NCBI GenBank assembly: GCA_030682375.1
Contig: JAUXOL010000004.1
Location: forward strand, 168,618 to 232,617
Direction: 5' to 3'
Length of the DNA: 64,000 nucleotides
From: Gallionella sp.
Lineage (GTDB): Bacteria; Pseudomonadota; Gammaproteobacteria; Burkholderiales; Gallionellaceae
In this document: positions 18,522 to 26,883 of the stretch, piece by piece
Numbering within the stretch: the first letter of the stretch is position 1
Layout: each line of letters begins with the position of its first letter
Notes under the pieces: generated by a model
Databases searched by the model: none
Told to the model about the DNA's origin: nothing
The model's input: the letters and a program-made list of their open reading frames with translations, nothing else
Program-made: the position numbers and the translations under genes

Positions 18522-19466
18522 TCAGCGTTTTGCACCAGCTTTAGTTTGCCCCGGCCTTCCGCGCGACGGCGTCCTTGGACGCCCCGTTGCGACGCGGGGG
18601 GTGCGCACATTATTCACCGGCGGCTTGCGGACGACACGGGGTGCTTCATCGGCATCCTCGGCGGTCATCCCGACCCAGTCGAGCACCTGTGCCACCTCGC
18701 CCTCGCCCAACTCGGCGGTCATGCCGCGCTTCAAACGCGGCGGCAGGTTGATCAATCCGAAACGCACCCGGATCAGACGGCTGACCGGCAAGCCCAACGC
18801 ATCGAAGCTGCGCCGGACCACCCGGTTGCGCCCTTCCTTGAGCATCACGCGATACCAGTGATTGAATCCCTCGCCGCCCTCGTCCTCGACCTTTTCGAAC
18901 TTGACGGCTCCATCGTCGAGTTCGACCCCTGTCTTGAGCAGAAGCGCCATCTGCTCTTCGGTCATCGTGCCCTGTACGCGCACCGCATACTCGCGCTCGA
19001 CTTCGAAACGCGGATGCATCAGGCGGTTGGCCAGATCGCCTGAGGTCGTGAAGATCAACAGGCCGCTGGTGTTGAAATCCAGCCGTCCGATGGCGATCCA
19101 CTTCTGCCCGCGCAGCTTGGGCAGCTTGTCGAACACGCTGGCGCGCCCTTCCGGATCGTCGCGACTGACGATCTCGCCTTCCGGCTTGTGGTACAGCAAT
19201 ATCCGCGCCGCATGCTCGCGTTCGCCGACGCGTATCGTGCGGCGCTCGGTCTTCACCAGATCACCCGCCACGACACGCATGCCCAGCGTCGCCGGCTCTC
19301 CGTTCACGCTGACGCGCCCGGCGGAGATCCACTCTTCCATTTCGCGACGCGAGCCGAAGCCGGCCTGGGCGAGCACCTTCTGCAGCCTCTCGCCGAGATC
19401 CTTCTCTTCCGTTACAACGTCCTCGACGGGACGCTCGTCCGGATTGCGCCTGTTCTTCTTGATCAT
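18522..19466 (-). CDS. rluB: 23S rRNA pseudouridine synthase RluB family
   Basis: Converts a uridine of 23S rRNA helix 89 (position 2605 in E. coli) to pseudouridine. The 314-residue product has an N-terminal S4 RNA-binding domain ([20 protein letters not shown]) and the RsuA-family catalytic motif [15 protein letters not shown] with the nucleophilic Asp, then [10 protein letters not shown]. The C-terminal tail is basic and proline-rich ([20 protein letters not shown]). The ATG at 19466 overlaps the recR stop (ATGA); an in-frame extension to 19895 is antisense-like sequence over recR and rejected. Confidence 0.93.
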   Translation of the reverse strand: MIKKNRRNPDERPVEDVVTEEKDLGERLQKVLAQAGFGSRREMEEWISAGRVSVNGEPATLGMRVVAGDLVKTERRTIRVGEREHAARILLYHKPEGEIVSRDDPEGRASVFDKLPKLRGQKWIAIGRLDFNTSGLLIFTTSGDLANRLMHPRFEVEREYAVRVQGTMTEEQMALLLKTGVELDDGAVKFEKVEDEGGEGFNHWYRVMLKEGRNRVVRRSFDALGLPVSRLIRVRFGLINLPPRLKRGMTAELGEGEVAQVLDWVGMTAEDADEAPRVVRKPPVNNVRTPRVATGRPRTPSRGRPGQTKAGAKR

Positions 19467-20056
19467 GCCATCACCTCGCGTCGCTCCAACACGGCCTGCG
19501 CCAGTGTGCCACTGTCTACCTGCTCCAATTCGCCGCCCACCGGGAGCCCGCGCGCGATACGCGACACCTTCAGTCCCTGTGCACGCAACAGGCTGGTCAG
19601 GTAATGCGCAGTCGCATCGCCCTCGACGGTGAAGTTGGTCGCCAGGATCACTTCGCTCACCTGCTCCCGCGCACGCTTGAGCAAACGCTCGAAATGCAGC
19701 TCTTTCGCGCCTATGCCGTCCAGCGGCGACAAGCGCCCCATCAGCACAAAATACATGCCCCGATAGCACTGCGTCTGTTCCATCATCAGCAGATCGGCCG
19801 GCATCTCGACCACGCACAACACCTCCGCATCTCGTTTGGAGGAAGCGCACAGCTCGCACACCTCGAGCTCGGAAAAATTGTTGCATTTGCTGCAATGCTG
19901 GATGTTGCTGGCCGCTTTCTCCAGCGACTGCGCAAGACGCAATGCACCGGCGCGGTCGCGCTGCAGCAGATGATAAGCCATACGTTGCGCGGACTTCGGC
20001 CCGACGCCGGGCAGGCAGCGCAGCGCGGCAATCAGCTCTTCCAGATGCGATGGCAT
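19463..20056 (-). CDS. recR: Recombination protein RecR
   Basis: Zinc-finger/TOPRIM ring protein of the RecFOR pathway, loading RecA on gapped DNA. The product starts [30 protein letters not shown] (helix-hairpin-helix), has the zinc finger [16 protein letters not shown] and a TOPRIM domain ([15 protein letters not shown] ... [19 protein letters not shown]). 197 residues, the family length. An extra ATG codon at 20059 is an equivalent alternative start. It is in the dnaX-ybaB-recR arrangement conserved across bacteria. Confidence 0.97.
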   Translation of the reverse strand: MPSHLEELIAALRCLPGVGPKSAQRMAYHLLQRDRAGALRLAQSLEKAASNIQHCSKCNNFSELEVCELCASSKRDAEVLCVVEMPADLLMMEQTQCYRGMYFVLMGRLSPLDGIGAKELHFERLLKRAREQVSEVILATNFTVEGDATAHYLTSLLRAQGLKVSRIARGLPVGGELEQVDSGTLAQAVLERREVMA

Positions 20057-20093
20057 CATCGCCCGACCCCGAATGTATTGCCGTAAACGCTCA

Positions 20094-20420
20094 TCAGAAC
20101 GGCAGCTTCATGCCGGGCGGCAAGCCCATGCCTGAGGTGAACGCGCCCATGCGCTGCGACGTGGTGGCCTCGGCCTTCTTCATCGCATCGTTCAGCGCCA
20201 GCACGATCAGATCTTCCAGCATCTCCTTGTCGTCGCCCAGTACGCTGTCGTCCAGCGATACGCGACGCACTTCGTGCCCGCAGGTCATCAACACCTTGAC
20301 CATGCCGGAACCTGACTGGCCCTCGACCTCGACGGTCGCCAGTTCGGCTTGCGCCTTTTGCATGTTCTGCTGCATCTGCTGTGCCTGTTTCATCAGGCCA
20401 CCCAAGCCACCCTTCATCAT
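20094..20420 (-). CDS. ybaB: YbaB/EbfC nucleoid-associated protein
   Basis: Small DNA-binding protein of 108 residues that coats the nucleoid in other bacteria. It begins [24 protein letters not shown], the coiled dimerisation helix, with the family motifs [20 protein letters not shown] and [17 protein letters not shown], and ends [11 protein letters not shown]. It lies 15 bp after dnaX and 34 bp before recR. Confidence 0.96.
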   Translation of the reverse strand: MMKGGLGGLMKQAQQMQQNMQKAQAELATVEVEGQSGSGMVKVLMTCGHEVRRVSLDDSVLGDDKEMLEDLIVLALNDAMKKAEATTSQRMGAFTSGMGLPPGMKLPF

Positions 20421-20435
20421 TTGCTGCTTCCTTTC

Positions 20436-22064
20436 TTACTGTATCGGTTTAATCGTATCGGCGATCACGACAGCATCCAGCTCGGACTGCGCGTCGCGCA
20501 CGAAGCCGTCCAGGCCGATAGCGTCGTCCGCCTGTTGCTGCCTGAGCTGTTTCGTCTGCTGCTCGACCACCGCCGGTGTCGCCGCCTCGATCTTGCCCAA
20601 CGTTATCGTCAGCCTGACCGGCTTGGCAAAATACTCGGTCAGCGCCGCCTGCAGGCGGTCGACCGCCATCTTGGTCTGCAGATGTTTGTGCTCCTGCGAC
20701 AGACACAATGCGACCTCACCATCGTTCAACTGCTCCAGCACCGAATGCTTGGCCAGTTGCTGCGCCATCCCCTGTACGTTCAACTGCGCCAGCAGCACGC
20801 CCCAATCCGGCCTTCCGCCCGATGGAGACGCGGCCATGACAACGGGCTCGCGCCGCACGGATGGCACGGGTTCGGCCGCGGAAGACTCCGCCGTGGCGAC
20901 CGGGGAAACGGCCGCTTGCGGCGCCGCCGCCCGTGGCGCCTGTGGCTGTACCGGTGACTGCGGCGCGGCAACGGCCCTGGACGGTGCGAACGACAGCATA
21001 CGCAGCAGCGTCATCGAAAAACCGGCATATTCGTCGGGCGCGAGATCGATCTCGTCGCGACCGTGGATCGCAATCTGGTAGTACAGCTGCACCTGCTCGG
21101 GCGTCAGCGCCTGCGCCAGCTCCAGCAGGCGCGCGCGCTCCGGCTCGTCGTCGGCGATCGCCTGCGGCACGGTCTGCGCCAGCGCGATGCGATGCAGCAA
21201 CGTCGCCAGCTCCTGCAGCGCCGCGTCGAACGCCACGCTGCGCGAGGCCATACTGTCGGCGATCCCGACCAGCGCGAGGCCGTTGCGGTCGCACAACGCC
21301 GCCAGCACATCGAACAGATAACCGTGATCGATGGAGCCCAGCATCGTCCGCACCACGGCTTCCTCGACCTTGCCCGCGGAGAACGCGATCGCCTGATCCA
21401 TCAGACTCAACGCATCGCGCATGCTGCCTGCCGCCGCGCGCGCGACGAGCGCCAGCGCACCGGCCTCGAACGCGATCTGCTCCTGCTCCAGCACATGCTG
21501 GAGGTGACCGGCGATCAGCACCGGCGGCAATTGCTTCAGGTTGAACTGCAGACAACGCGACAGCACCGTAACCGGGATCTTCTGCGGGTCGGTGGTGGCA
21601 AGGATGAACTTCACATGCGACGGGGGCTCTTCCAGCGTCTTCAGCATCGCGTTGAACGCCGATTTCGACAGCATGTGCACTTCGTCGATGATATAGACCT
21701 TGAAACGACCGCTGGTAGGCGCATACAGCGCGCTCTCCAGCAATTCTCGCATGCTGTCGACCTGGGTGTTCGACGCCGCATCCAGCTCGATCAGATCGAC
21801 GAAACGCCCGCTATCGATCTCGCGGCAGGCACTGCAATCGCCGCAGGGCGTTGCAGTGATGCCGGTTTCGCAATTCAGAGACTTGGCAAAGATGCGCGCG
21901 ATCGTGGTCTTGCCCACACCGCGCGTGCCGGTGAACAGATAGGCGTGGTGCAGCCGATTCTGCGACAGCGCATTGCTGAGCGCCTTGACGACGTGCTCCT
22001 GCCCCGCCAGTTGCGCGAAGCTCTTGGGACGCCATTTGCGCGCGAGGACCGTGGTAGCCGACAA
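20436..22064 (-). CDS. dnaX: DNA polymerase III subunits gamma/tau
   Basis: Clamp-loader ATPase of the replicase. The 542-residue product has LARKWRPKSFAQLAGQEHV, Walker A GTRGVGKTT, a zinc site CGDCSACREI, DEVHMLS (DExH box) and sensor-1 LATTDPQKIPVTVLSRC, domain III, then a linker rich in A/P/V (PQSPVQPQAPRAAAPQAA) and a C-terminal tau domain. I did not find a convincing A-rich slip site for programmed frameshifting to gamma. Confidence 0.97.
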   Translation of the reverse strand: MSATTVLARKWRPKSFAQLAGQEHVVKALSNALSQNRLHHAYLFTGTRGVGKTTIARIFAKSLNCETGITATPCGDCSACREIDSGRFVDLIELDAASNTQVDSMRELLESALYAPTSGRFKVYIIDEVHMLSKSAFNAMLKTLEEPPSHVKFILATTDPQKIPVTVLSRCLQFNLKQLPPVLIAGHLQHVLEQEQIAFEAGALALVARAAAGSMRDALSLMDQAIAFSAGKVEEAVVRTMLGSIDHGYLFDVLAALCDRNGLALVGIADSMASRSVAFDAALQELATLLHRIALAQTVPQAIADDEPERARLLELAQALTPEQVQLYYQIAIHGRDEIDLAPDEYAGFSMTLLRMLSFAPSRAVAAPQSPVQPQAPRAAAPQAAVSPVATAESSAAEPVPSVRREPVVMAASPSGGRPDWGVLLAQLNVQGMAQQLAKHSVLEQLNDGEVALCLSQEHKHLQTKMAVDRLQAALTEYFAKPVRLTITLGKIEAATPAVVEQQTKQLRQQQADDAIGLDGFVRDAQSELDAVVIADTIKPIQ

Positions 22065-22075
22065 GTTACACCGTG

Positions 22076-22606
22076 TCAGAAATGGTAGGCAAAACGAATC
22101 TGGCTGAAATTGATGCCTTGGTTAGGCTGCTTGATGCCGCCGTTGGACAGGTGCTGATAACGGTATGCGAGATCGAACTGCTGACGCTCGCCGAAGCGCA
22201 CGCCGACACCGAGATGGTCGCCGAACTGGAACGCACTGCCGAACTTCCGATTGGCATAGATGAACGTCGGCGCGATCATGTGGAAGCCGATTGCCGCCTC
22301 CGCATAGGGCGCAAAGCTGCCCAGGTTCTTCTGCTGCAGCCTGAACACCGGCGTGATGCCGATATCGGTGATGGTCTGGTTGTTGCCGACGGAGCTGTTG
22401 CCGCGCCACGTTCCGATGGATGCTTCCCAGGAACCGGTCACCAGCCAATTTCCGTCGGTGAACCACTGCTTGTCCCAGTCCCAACCGGCGCCGATGCGCG
22501 CCATGTCGGCCGAATCGCCATTGCCGTATTCAACGGAAACCGTGTCCAGAGCGTACAGACTGCCACTGAACAGCAACCCACCCATCAGCAAAGCAAGCTT
22601 CTTCAT
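22076..22606 (-). CDS. pagL: Lipid A 3-O-deacylase PagL
   Basis: Outer-membrane beta-barrel enzyme that removes the 3-O acyl chain of lipid A. The 176-residue precursor has a signal peptide (MKKLALLMGGLLFSGSLYAL), repeated amphipathic strands and a C-terminal Phe (RFAYHF). The active-site strand RYQHLSNGGIKQPNQGINF keeps the catalytic His and Ser of the HxSN motif; the third residue, Glu in Pseudomonas PagL, appears as Gln here (PNQG). It begins 30 bp after the SRP RNA and ends 11 bp before dnaX. Activity is therefore likely but the Gln should be noted. Confidence 0.85.
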   Translation of the reverse strand: MKKLALLMGGLLFSGSLYALDTVSVEYGNGDSADMARIGAGWDWDKQWFTDGNWLVTGSWEASIGTWRGNSSVGNNQTITDIGITPVFRLQQKNLGSFAPYAEAAIGFHMIAPTFIYANRKFGSAFQFGDHLGVGVRFGERQQFDLAYRYQHLSNGGIKQPNQGINFSQIRFAYHF

Positions 22607-22635
22607 CGCACTCTCCAGCGTTCACCCAAAAAGGA

Positions 22636-22731
22636 GGCGAGCCTTACCCCCGGCACTTGCGGCAATCAGCTATGGCTGCTTCCTTCCGGACCTGACCAGG
22701 TTTGCTGCACCACAATGCGGGGAGACCCGCC
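22636..22731 (-). ncRNA. ffs: Signal recognition particle RNA (bacterial small type, 4.5S)
   Basis: The minus strand contains the invariant SRP core GGTCAGGTCCGGAAGGAAGC within a self-complementary hairpin whose ends pair (GGCGGGTCTCC... with ...GGTAAGGCTCGCC). The 96-nt length fits the 4.5S class without an Alu domain. It binds Ffh and targets nascent inner-membrane proteins. The position next to dnaX is common in beta- and gammaproteobacteria. Exact ends are estimated from pairing. Confidence 0.95.
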
Positions 22732-22842
22732 AATTCGTACGACAGCTCGCCAAACCTACTGCGCGCCCCGATTGCAGCTTTGCGCGGTGCTCGAAATCCG
22801 GGGCCGCGTAGCGGCATACCTTAAATACATTCCGGTTTCTGT

Positions 22843-22935
22843 GCTGACCAGCGACTTGCTGGCGTTTTCTGCCAGCTTAGTCGATTGGCCATGCTTTAGC
22901 TCCGTGCGCCTTGCACTCAGGTCGCTCGCTACGGT
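22843..22935 (-). repeat. Dispersed intergenic repeat, copy B
   Basis: Inverted copy of the element at 9466-9592, reading on the minus strand ACCGTAGCGAGCG...GTGCAAGGCGCACGGAGCT...CGACTAAGCTGGCAG...AAGTCGCTGGTCAGC. It lacks the 24-nt unit of copy A. It fills the gap between ffs and the fumarase gene; I see no gene in this 228-bp gap. Confidence 0.85.
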
Positions 22936-22960
22936 TTAGCGAGCTGTCTATTGTTACTTG

Positions 22961-24484
22961 TTACATCGCTCGAACCGGGATCATCCCGATACGCTTGCGC
23001 CATTCCGCCGGACCAGTGTCGTGCACAGAACATCCCCGCACATCGACCGCCACCGTCACCGGCATGTTCTCAACTTCAAATTCGTAAATCGCCTCCATTC
23101 CCAACTCCGGGAACGCGACGACTCTTGCACTGCGTATCGCCTTCGAAACCAGGTAAGCCGCGCCGCCCACAGCCATCAGATAGACCGCACCGTGCTTTCT
23201 GATCGAGTCGATCGCGTCCTTGCCGCGCTCGGCCTTGCCCACCATGCCGATCAGGCCGGTCTGCGCCAGCATCGTCTCGGTATACCCGTCCATGCGCGTC
23301 GCGGTGGTCGGCCCGGCAGGCCCTACGACTTCGTCGCGCACAGGATCGACCGGCCCGACATAATAAATGAAGCGACCGGTAAAATCCACGCCGGGAGGCA
23401 GTTTTTCGCCGCGCCCCAGCATTTCCGCGATGCGTTTATGCGCGGCGTCGCGCCCGGTCAGCAGCTTGCCGGACAATAACACGGTCTCGCCCGGCTGCCA
23501 GTGCGATATTTCTTCGCGCGTGACCGTATCCAGATTCACCCGCCGCGCATTTTCGGCCGGCTGCCAGTCGATATCCGGGTAATCCTCAATCTTCGGCGGC
23601 TCGAACGACGCGACGCCGGAACCGTCCAGCTCGAAATGCACATGCCGCGTCGCCGCACAGTTGGGGATGATCGCCACCGGCTTCGACGCCGCGTGCGTCG
23701 GATAATCGAGTATCTTCACGTCCAGCACCGTGGTCAGCCCGCCCAGCCCCTGCGCGCCTATACCCAAAGCATTCACCTTGTCGCACAGCTCGTTGCGCAG
23801 TTCCTCCAGACGGCCCTGCGGCCCGCGCGCCTTCAGTTCCGCCATGTCGATCGGCAGCATCAAGGCCTGCTTGGCCAGCAGCACCGCCTTCTCTGCGGTG
23901 CCGCCTATTCCTATGCCCAGCATTCCCGGCGGACACCAGCCTGCGCCCATCTCCGGCACTTGCTGCAACACCCACTCGACGATGTCGTCGCCGGGGTTGA
24001 GCATCCCCAGCACCGCCTTGTTCTCCGAGCCGCCGCCCTTGGCCGCGATCTCCACTTCGACCTTGTCACCCTGCACCAACTCGACATGCACCACCGCCGG
24101 CGTGTTGTCGCCGGTGTTCTTGCGCCGCCCGGCCGGGTCGGCGACCACGGAGGCGCGCAGCGTATTGTCCGGATCGAGGTAAGCCTTGTGCACACCGGCG
24201 TTGACCATGCCGACGATGTCCATGTCCGCCTCCCAGCGCACCGCCATGCCGACCCGGACGAACGCGACGACGATGCCGGTGTCCTGGCAGATCGGCCGAT
24301 GTCCCTGCGCGCACATCCGCGAATTCGCCAGTATCTGCGCCATCGCATCTTTCGCCGCCGGCGACAGCTCGATGCGCCATGCATCGGCCAGCGCGCGAAT
24401 GAAATCCGCCGGATGGTAGTAGGAAATGAACTGCAGCGCGTCCGCGATGCTGTCGATGAAATCTTGCTGCCGAATGATGGTCAT
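22961..24484 (-). CDS. Class I (Fe-S) fumarate hydratase
   Basis: Interconverts fumarate and malate in the TCA cycle with an oxygen-sensitive 4Fe-4S cluster. The 507-residue single chain has the alpha (TtdA-like) domain with cluster cysteines in RPICQDTGIVV and IIPNCAATRHVHF, and the beta (TtdB-like) domain with GPAGPTTATRMDGYTE and GCSVHDTGPAEW. The start MTIIRQQDFIDSIADALQF fits the family; an in-frame extension to 24541 does not. A tartrate dehydratase role is less likely given the fused single-chain form. Confidence 0.93.
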   Translation of the reverse strand: MTIIRQQDFIDSIADALQFISYYHPADFIRALADAWRIELSPAAKDAMAQILANSRMCAQGHRPICQDTGIVVAFVRVGMAVRWEADMDIVGMVNAGVHKAYLDPDNTLRASVVADPAGRRKNTGDNTPAVVHVELVQGDKVEVEIAAKGGGSENKAVLGMLNPGDDIVEWVLQQVPEMGAGWCPPGMLGIGIGGTAEKAVLLAKQALMLPIDMAELKARGPQGRLEELRNELCDKVNALGIGAQGLGGLTTVLDVKILDYPTHAASKPVAIIPNCAATRHVHFELDGSGVASFEPPKIEDYPDIDWQPAENARRVNLDTVTREEISHWQPGETVLLSGKLLTGRDAAHKRIAEMLGRGEKLPPGVDFTGRFIYYVGPVDPVRDEVVGPAGPTTATRMDGYTETMLAQTGLIGMVGKAERGKDAIDSIRKHGAVYLMAVGGAAYLVSKAIRSARVVAFPELGMEAIYEFEVENMPVTVAVDVRGCSVHDTGPAEWRKRIGMIPVRAM

Positions 24485-24643
24485 GGAATGAGCGGATGAA
24501 ATATGCGGGGCGATTATCTGCAGCAACCCTGCCAGCGTCAATTCGAATCGGCTCCCGGCATCAGTCGCGAGCCGCCGCGCCTATTGACCGCATGTCCGCG
24601 AGTGCGTAGGGTACCGGCTGTTTTGAACAGCAGGAATATTGTC

Positions 24644-26263
24644 TTGGCGAACATCAGCAAATTTACCGACAAATGGGTACTAGTCATAGACGACATGGAG
24701 GGAATGCGCTCGCAACTGCGCATGTCGCTGACCAACTCGGGATTTGCGAAACTCCACATCGTGGCGAACATCAGGGAAGCGCTGGAACGCATGGCGAGCA
24801 ATCGCTACGACGTCATCCTGTGCGACTACTCGCTCGGGGACAGCACCGACGGACAGCAGTTTCTGGAACATCTGCGCACCAACGACCTGATCAGCCGCAA
24901 CACCATCTTCGTGATGATCACCGCCGAGCAGGCCTACGAAAAAGTGGTCGCCGCCTCCGAATGCGCTCCCGACGACTACCTGCTGAAGCCCTTCACCGCA
25001 GGGCAGTTCAATGCGCGGCTGGAGAAACTGCTGGAACGCCAGGAATATTTCGCCGGCATAGACAAAGCCGCCGATGCCAAGGACTGGACCCGCGTCATCG
25101 CCGAATGCGACAAGGCGCTGCCGGCCCGAAACAAATACTTCATCGAGCTGTGCAAGACCAAGGCCGCGGCGCTGATGCACAGCAACCGTCCCCAGGAAGC
25201 CGCCGACCTGTATCGCGAAGTGCTCGCACTGCGCCCGATAGGCTGGGCCAGGCTGGGGCTGGCGCGCGCACTGGCGATGCAAGGCAAGAAGGACGAAGCG
25301 CAGCAGCTTTCACAGGAGATATTGGCCGACTCCCCGCAATTCATGGCCGCCTACGATTTCCTCGGCGGATTGCTGTCCTCGTCCGGCGACAAGAAAGCCG
25401 CGCTGGATGTGCTGCAGAAGGCGCGTGCAGTCTCGCCGGGCACGATGAACCGCATACGGGAACTGAGCACCCTGGCGGTCAGCACGGGACAACCCGAGCT
25501 GGCGGAATCCGTGATGCGCCAGACGCTGCAGAAACACAAGTTCTCGCCGGTGCGCCAGGTGCAGGATTACGCGATACTCTCCAAGGCGCTGGCGAACCAG
25601 GGCAAGGCCGATGAAGCGCTGAACGTCGTCGCAGATGCCCGCAAGGACTTCCGCGACGAACACAGCCAGGTCATCCTGGCGGTCACCGAAAGCGTGGCCC
25701 ATCGCGCCGCCGGCAACGACGAACAAGCCGAAGCCGCACTGGCCAAGGCCATGGCCGGAGACATCAACCAGCTCCCGGCCGAGACGGTCACCGCGATAGC
25801 CGATGCCTGCTTCGCGCTGGGCAAGGAGGACGAGGCCAACAAGTTCCTGCGCCACGCGATCCAGAACAACCCGGAAGACGCGTCGATCAGGAACAAGGTT
25901 CACGACGTGCTGATCGCGGCCGGAAAGGAAACCACCGAAGCCGATGCGATGATCGAAGACAGCACCCAGGAGATCATCCGCATCAACAACGAGGGCGTGC
26001 GCAAGGCCGAGGCCGGACAATTCGACGAGGCGGTCGAACTGCTGTGCGAGGCCGCCGACCGCCTGCCGAACAATCTGCAGATCGTCGGCAACGCCGCCCT
26101 GGTGATCGCGCTGAGCCTGGTAAAGAAAGGCAACGATCCGCAGATGCTGGCACGGTGCCTTCGCTACCGCGATGCCATCGTCAAGAAAACGCCCGACTAT
26201 CCGAAGATCGCCCAGATCGACAGCCAGCTCAGGCTGCTGCAACCGGCAAGAAGCGGCCAATGA
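24644..26263 (+). CDS. Response regulator with TPR repeats
   Basis: A protein of about 539 residues: an N-terminal receiver domain (acidic pair VLVIDDMEGMRS, phospho-acceptor Asp in VILCDYSLGD, Thr in MITAEQ, Lys in YLLKPF) followed by some ten TPR-like helical repeats (for example ADLYREVLALRPIGWARLGLARAL and AEAGQFDEAVELLCEAADRL). No DNA-binding or enzymatic output is visible; output is likely by protein contacts. No ATG lies before the domain: a TTG at 24644 with AGGAA upstream is chosen, a TTG at 24623 is possible. Its stop overlaps the start of a histidine kinase gene. Confidence 0.85.
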   Translation: MANISKFTDKWVLVIDDMEGMRSQLRMSLTNSGFAKLHIVANIREALERMASNRYDVILCDYSLGDSTDGQQFLEHLRTNDLISRNTIFVMITAEQAYEKVVAASECAPDDYLLKPFTAGQFNARLEKLLERQEYFAGIDKAADAKDWTRVIAECDKALPARNKYFIELCKTKAAALMHSNRPQEAADLYREVLALRPIGWARLGLARALAMQGKKDEAQQLSQEILADSPQFMAAYDFLGGLLSSSGDKKAALDVLQKARAVSPGTMNRIRELSTLAVSTGQPELAESVMRQTLQKHKFSPVRQVQDYAILSKALANQGKADEALNVVADARKDFRDEHSQVILAVTESVAHRAAGNDEQAEAALAKAMAGDINQLPAETVTAIADACFALGKEDEANKFLRHAIQNNPEDASIRNKVHDVLIAAGKETTEADAMIEDSTQEIIRINNEGVRKAEAGQFDEAVELLCEAADRLPNNLQIVGNAALVIALSLVKKGNDPQMLARCLRYRDAIVKKTPDYPKIAQIDSQLRLLQPARSGQ

Positions 26264-26871
26264 ACGAACTGTACGCCGCCGTCATCCACGACGTGAAGAA
26301 CCAGCTCGCCGAACTGGCGCTGCGTCTGGGAGATCGTGCCAATGCGCAACAGGAAATGAACATCGCAATGAATGCGGCGCGGCGCCTGACCGAGATGCTG
26401 CTGGCGATCCGGCAGGAGTCGGAGCAGCTCAGCGTCACCCCCGACTCGGTAGACACCGCAGACTTCCTGTCCATCCTCGCGGCGGAATACCGCGAACTGT
26501 TCCCGGCGCTGACGATCGATATCGACACCGCGCACGCCCCGGCCTTCGCCTTCTTCGACGATGCGCTGGTGCGCCTGGCATTGTCCAATGCCTTGCACAA
26601 TGCCTGCCGTAGCGCCAAAAGACACGTCAAGCTCGCCGCACGCGAACAGGACAGGATGCTGGTGCTCGAAGTCGCGGACGACGGCCCGGGATTCCCGGAC
26701 GCCATGCTGGCGAACATGGGCGACACACCGACCTCCGCCAGCAGCCGCGGCACCGGACTGGGGCTGTATCTGGCGAGAAAGATCGCGGAACTGCACGAGC
26801 TGGAAGGACGCTGCGGACGGATAGAACTGAGCAACAACGGCGGCGCGGTGTTCCGGATGTTCCTGCCCTGA
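26260..26871 (+). CDS. Minimal cytoplasmic sensor histidine kinase
   Basis: Only 203 residues: a dimerisation/phospho-acceptor helix with the H-box VIHDVKNQLAELAL near residue 10, then an HATPase_c domain with N-box ALSNALHNACRSAK, G1 VADDGPGFPD and G2 SSRGTGLGLYLARKIAE. It has no sensor, PAS or membrane domain. The ATGA overlap with the response regulator-TPR gene indicates a cognate pair; input may come through the TPR protein. Complete by all kinase boxes, so it is not a truncated remnant. Confidence 0.88.
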   Translation: MNELYAAVIHDVKNQLAELALRLGDRANAQQEMNIAMNAARRLTEMLLAIRQESEQLSVTPDSVDTADFLSILAAEYRELFPALTIDIDTAHAPAFAFFDDALVRLALSNALHNACRSAKRHVKLAAREQDRMLVLEVADDGPGFPDAMLANMGDTPTSASSRGTGLGLYLARKIAELHELEGRCGRIELSNNGGAVFRMFLP

Positions 26872-26883
26872 CGGCAAACCTCG

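Noticed and set aside
19467..19895. N-terminal extension of rluB
   Set aside because: It overlaps recR completely and has no S4-domain-like sequence; the ATGA overlap at 19466 is the natural start.
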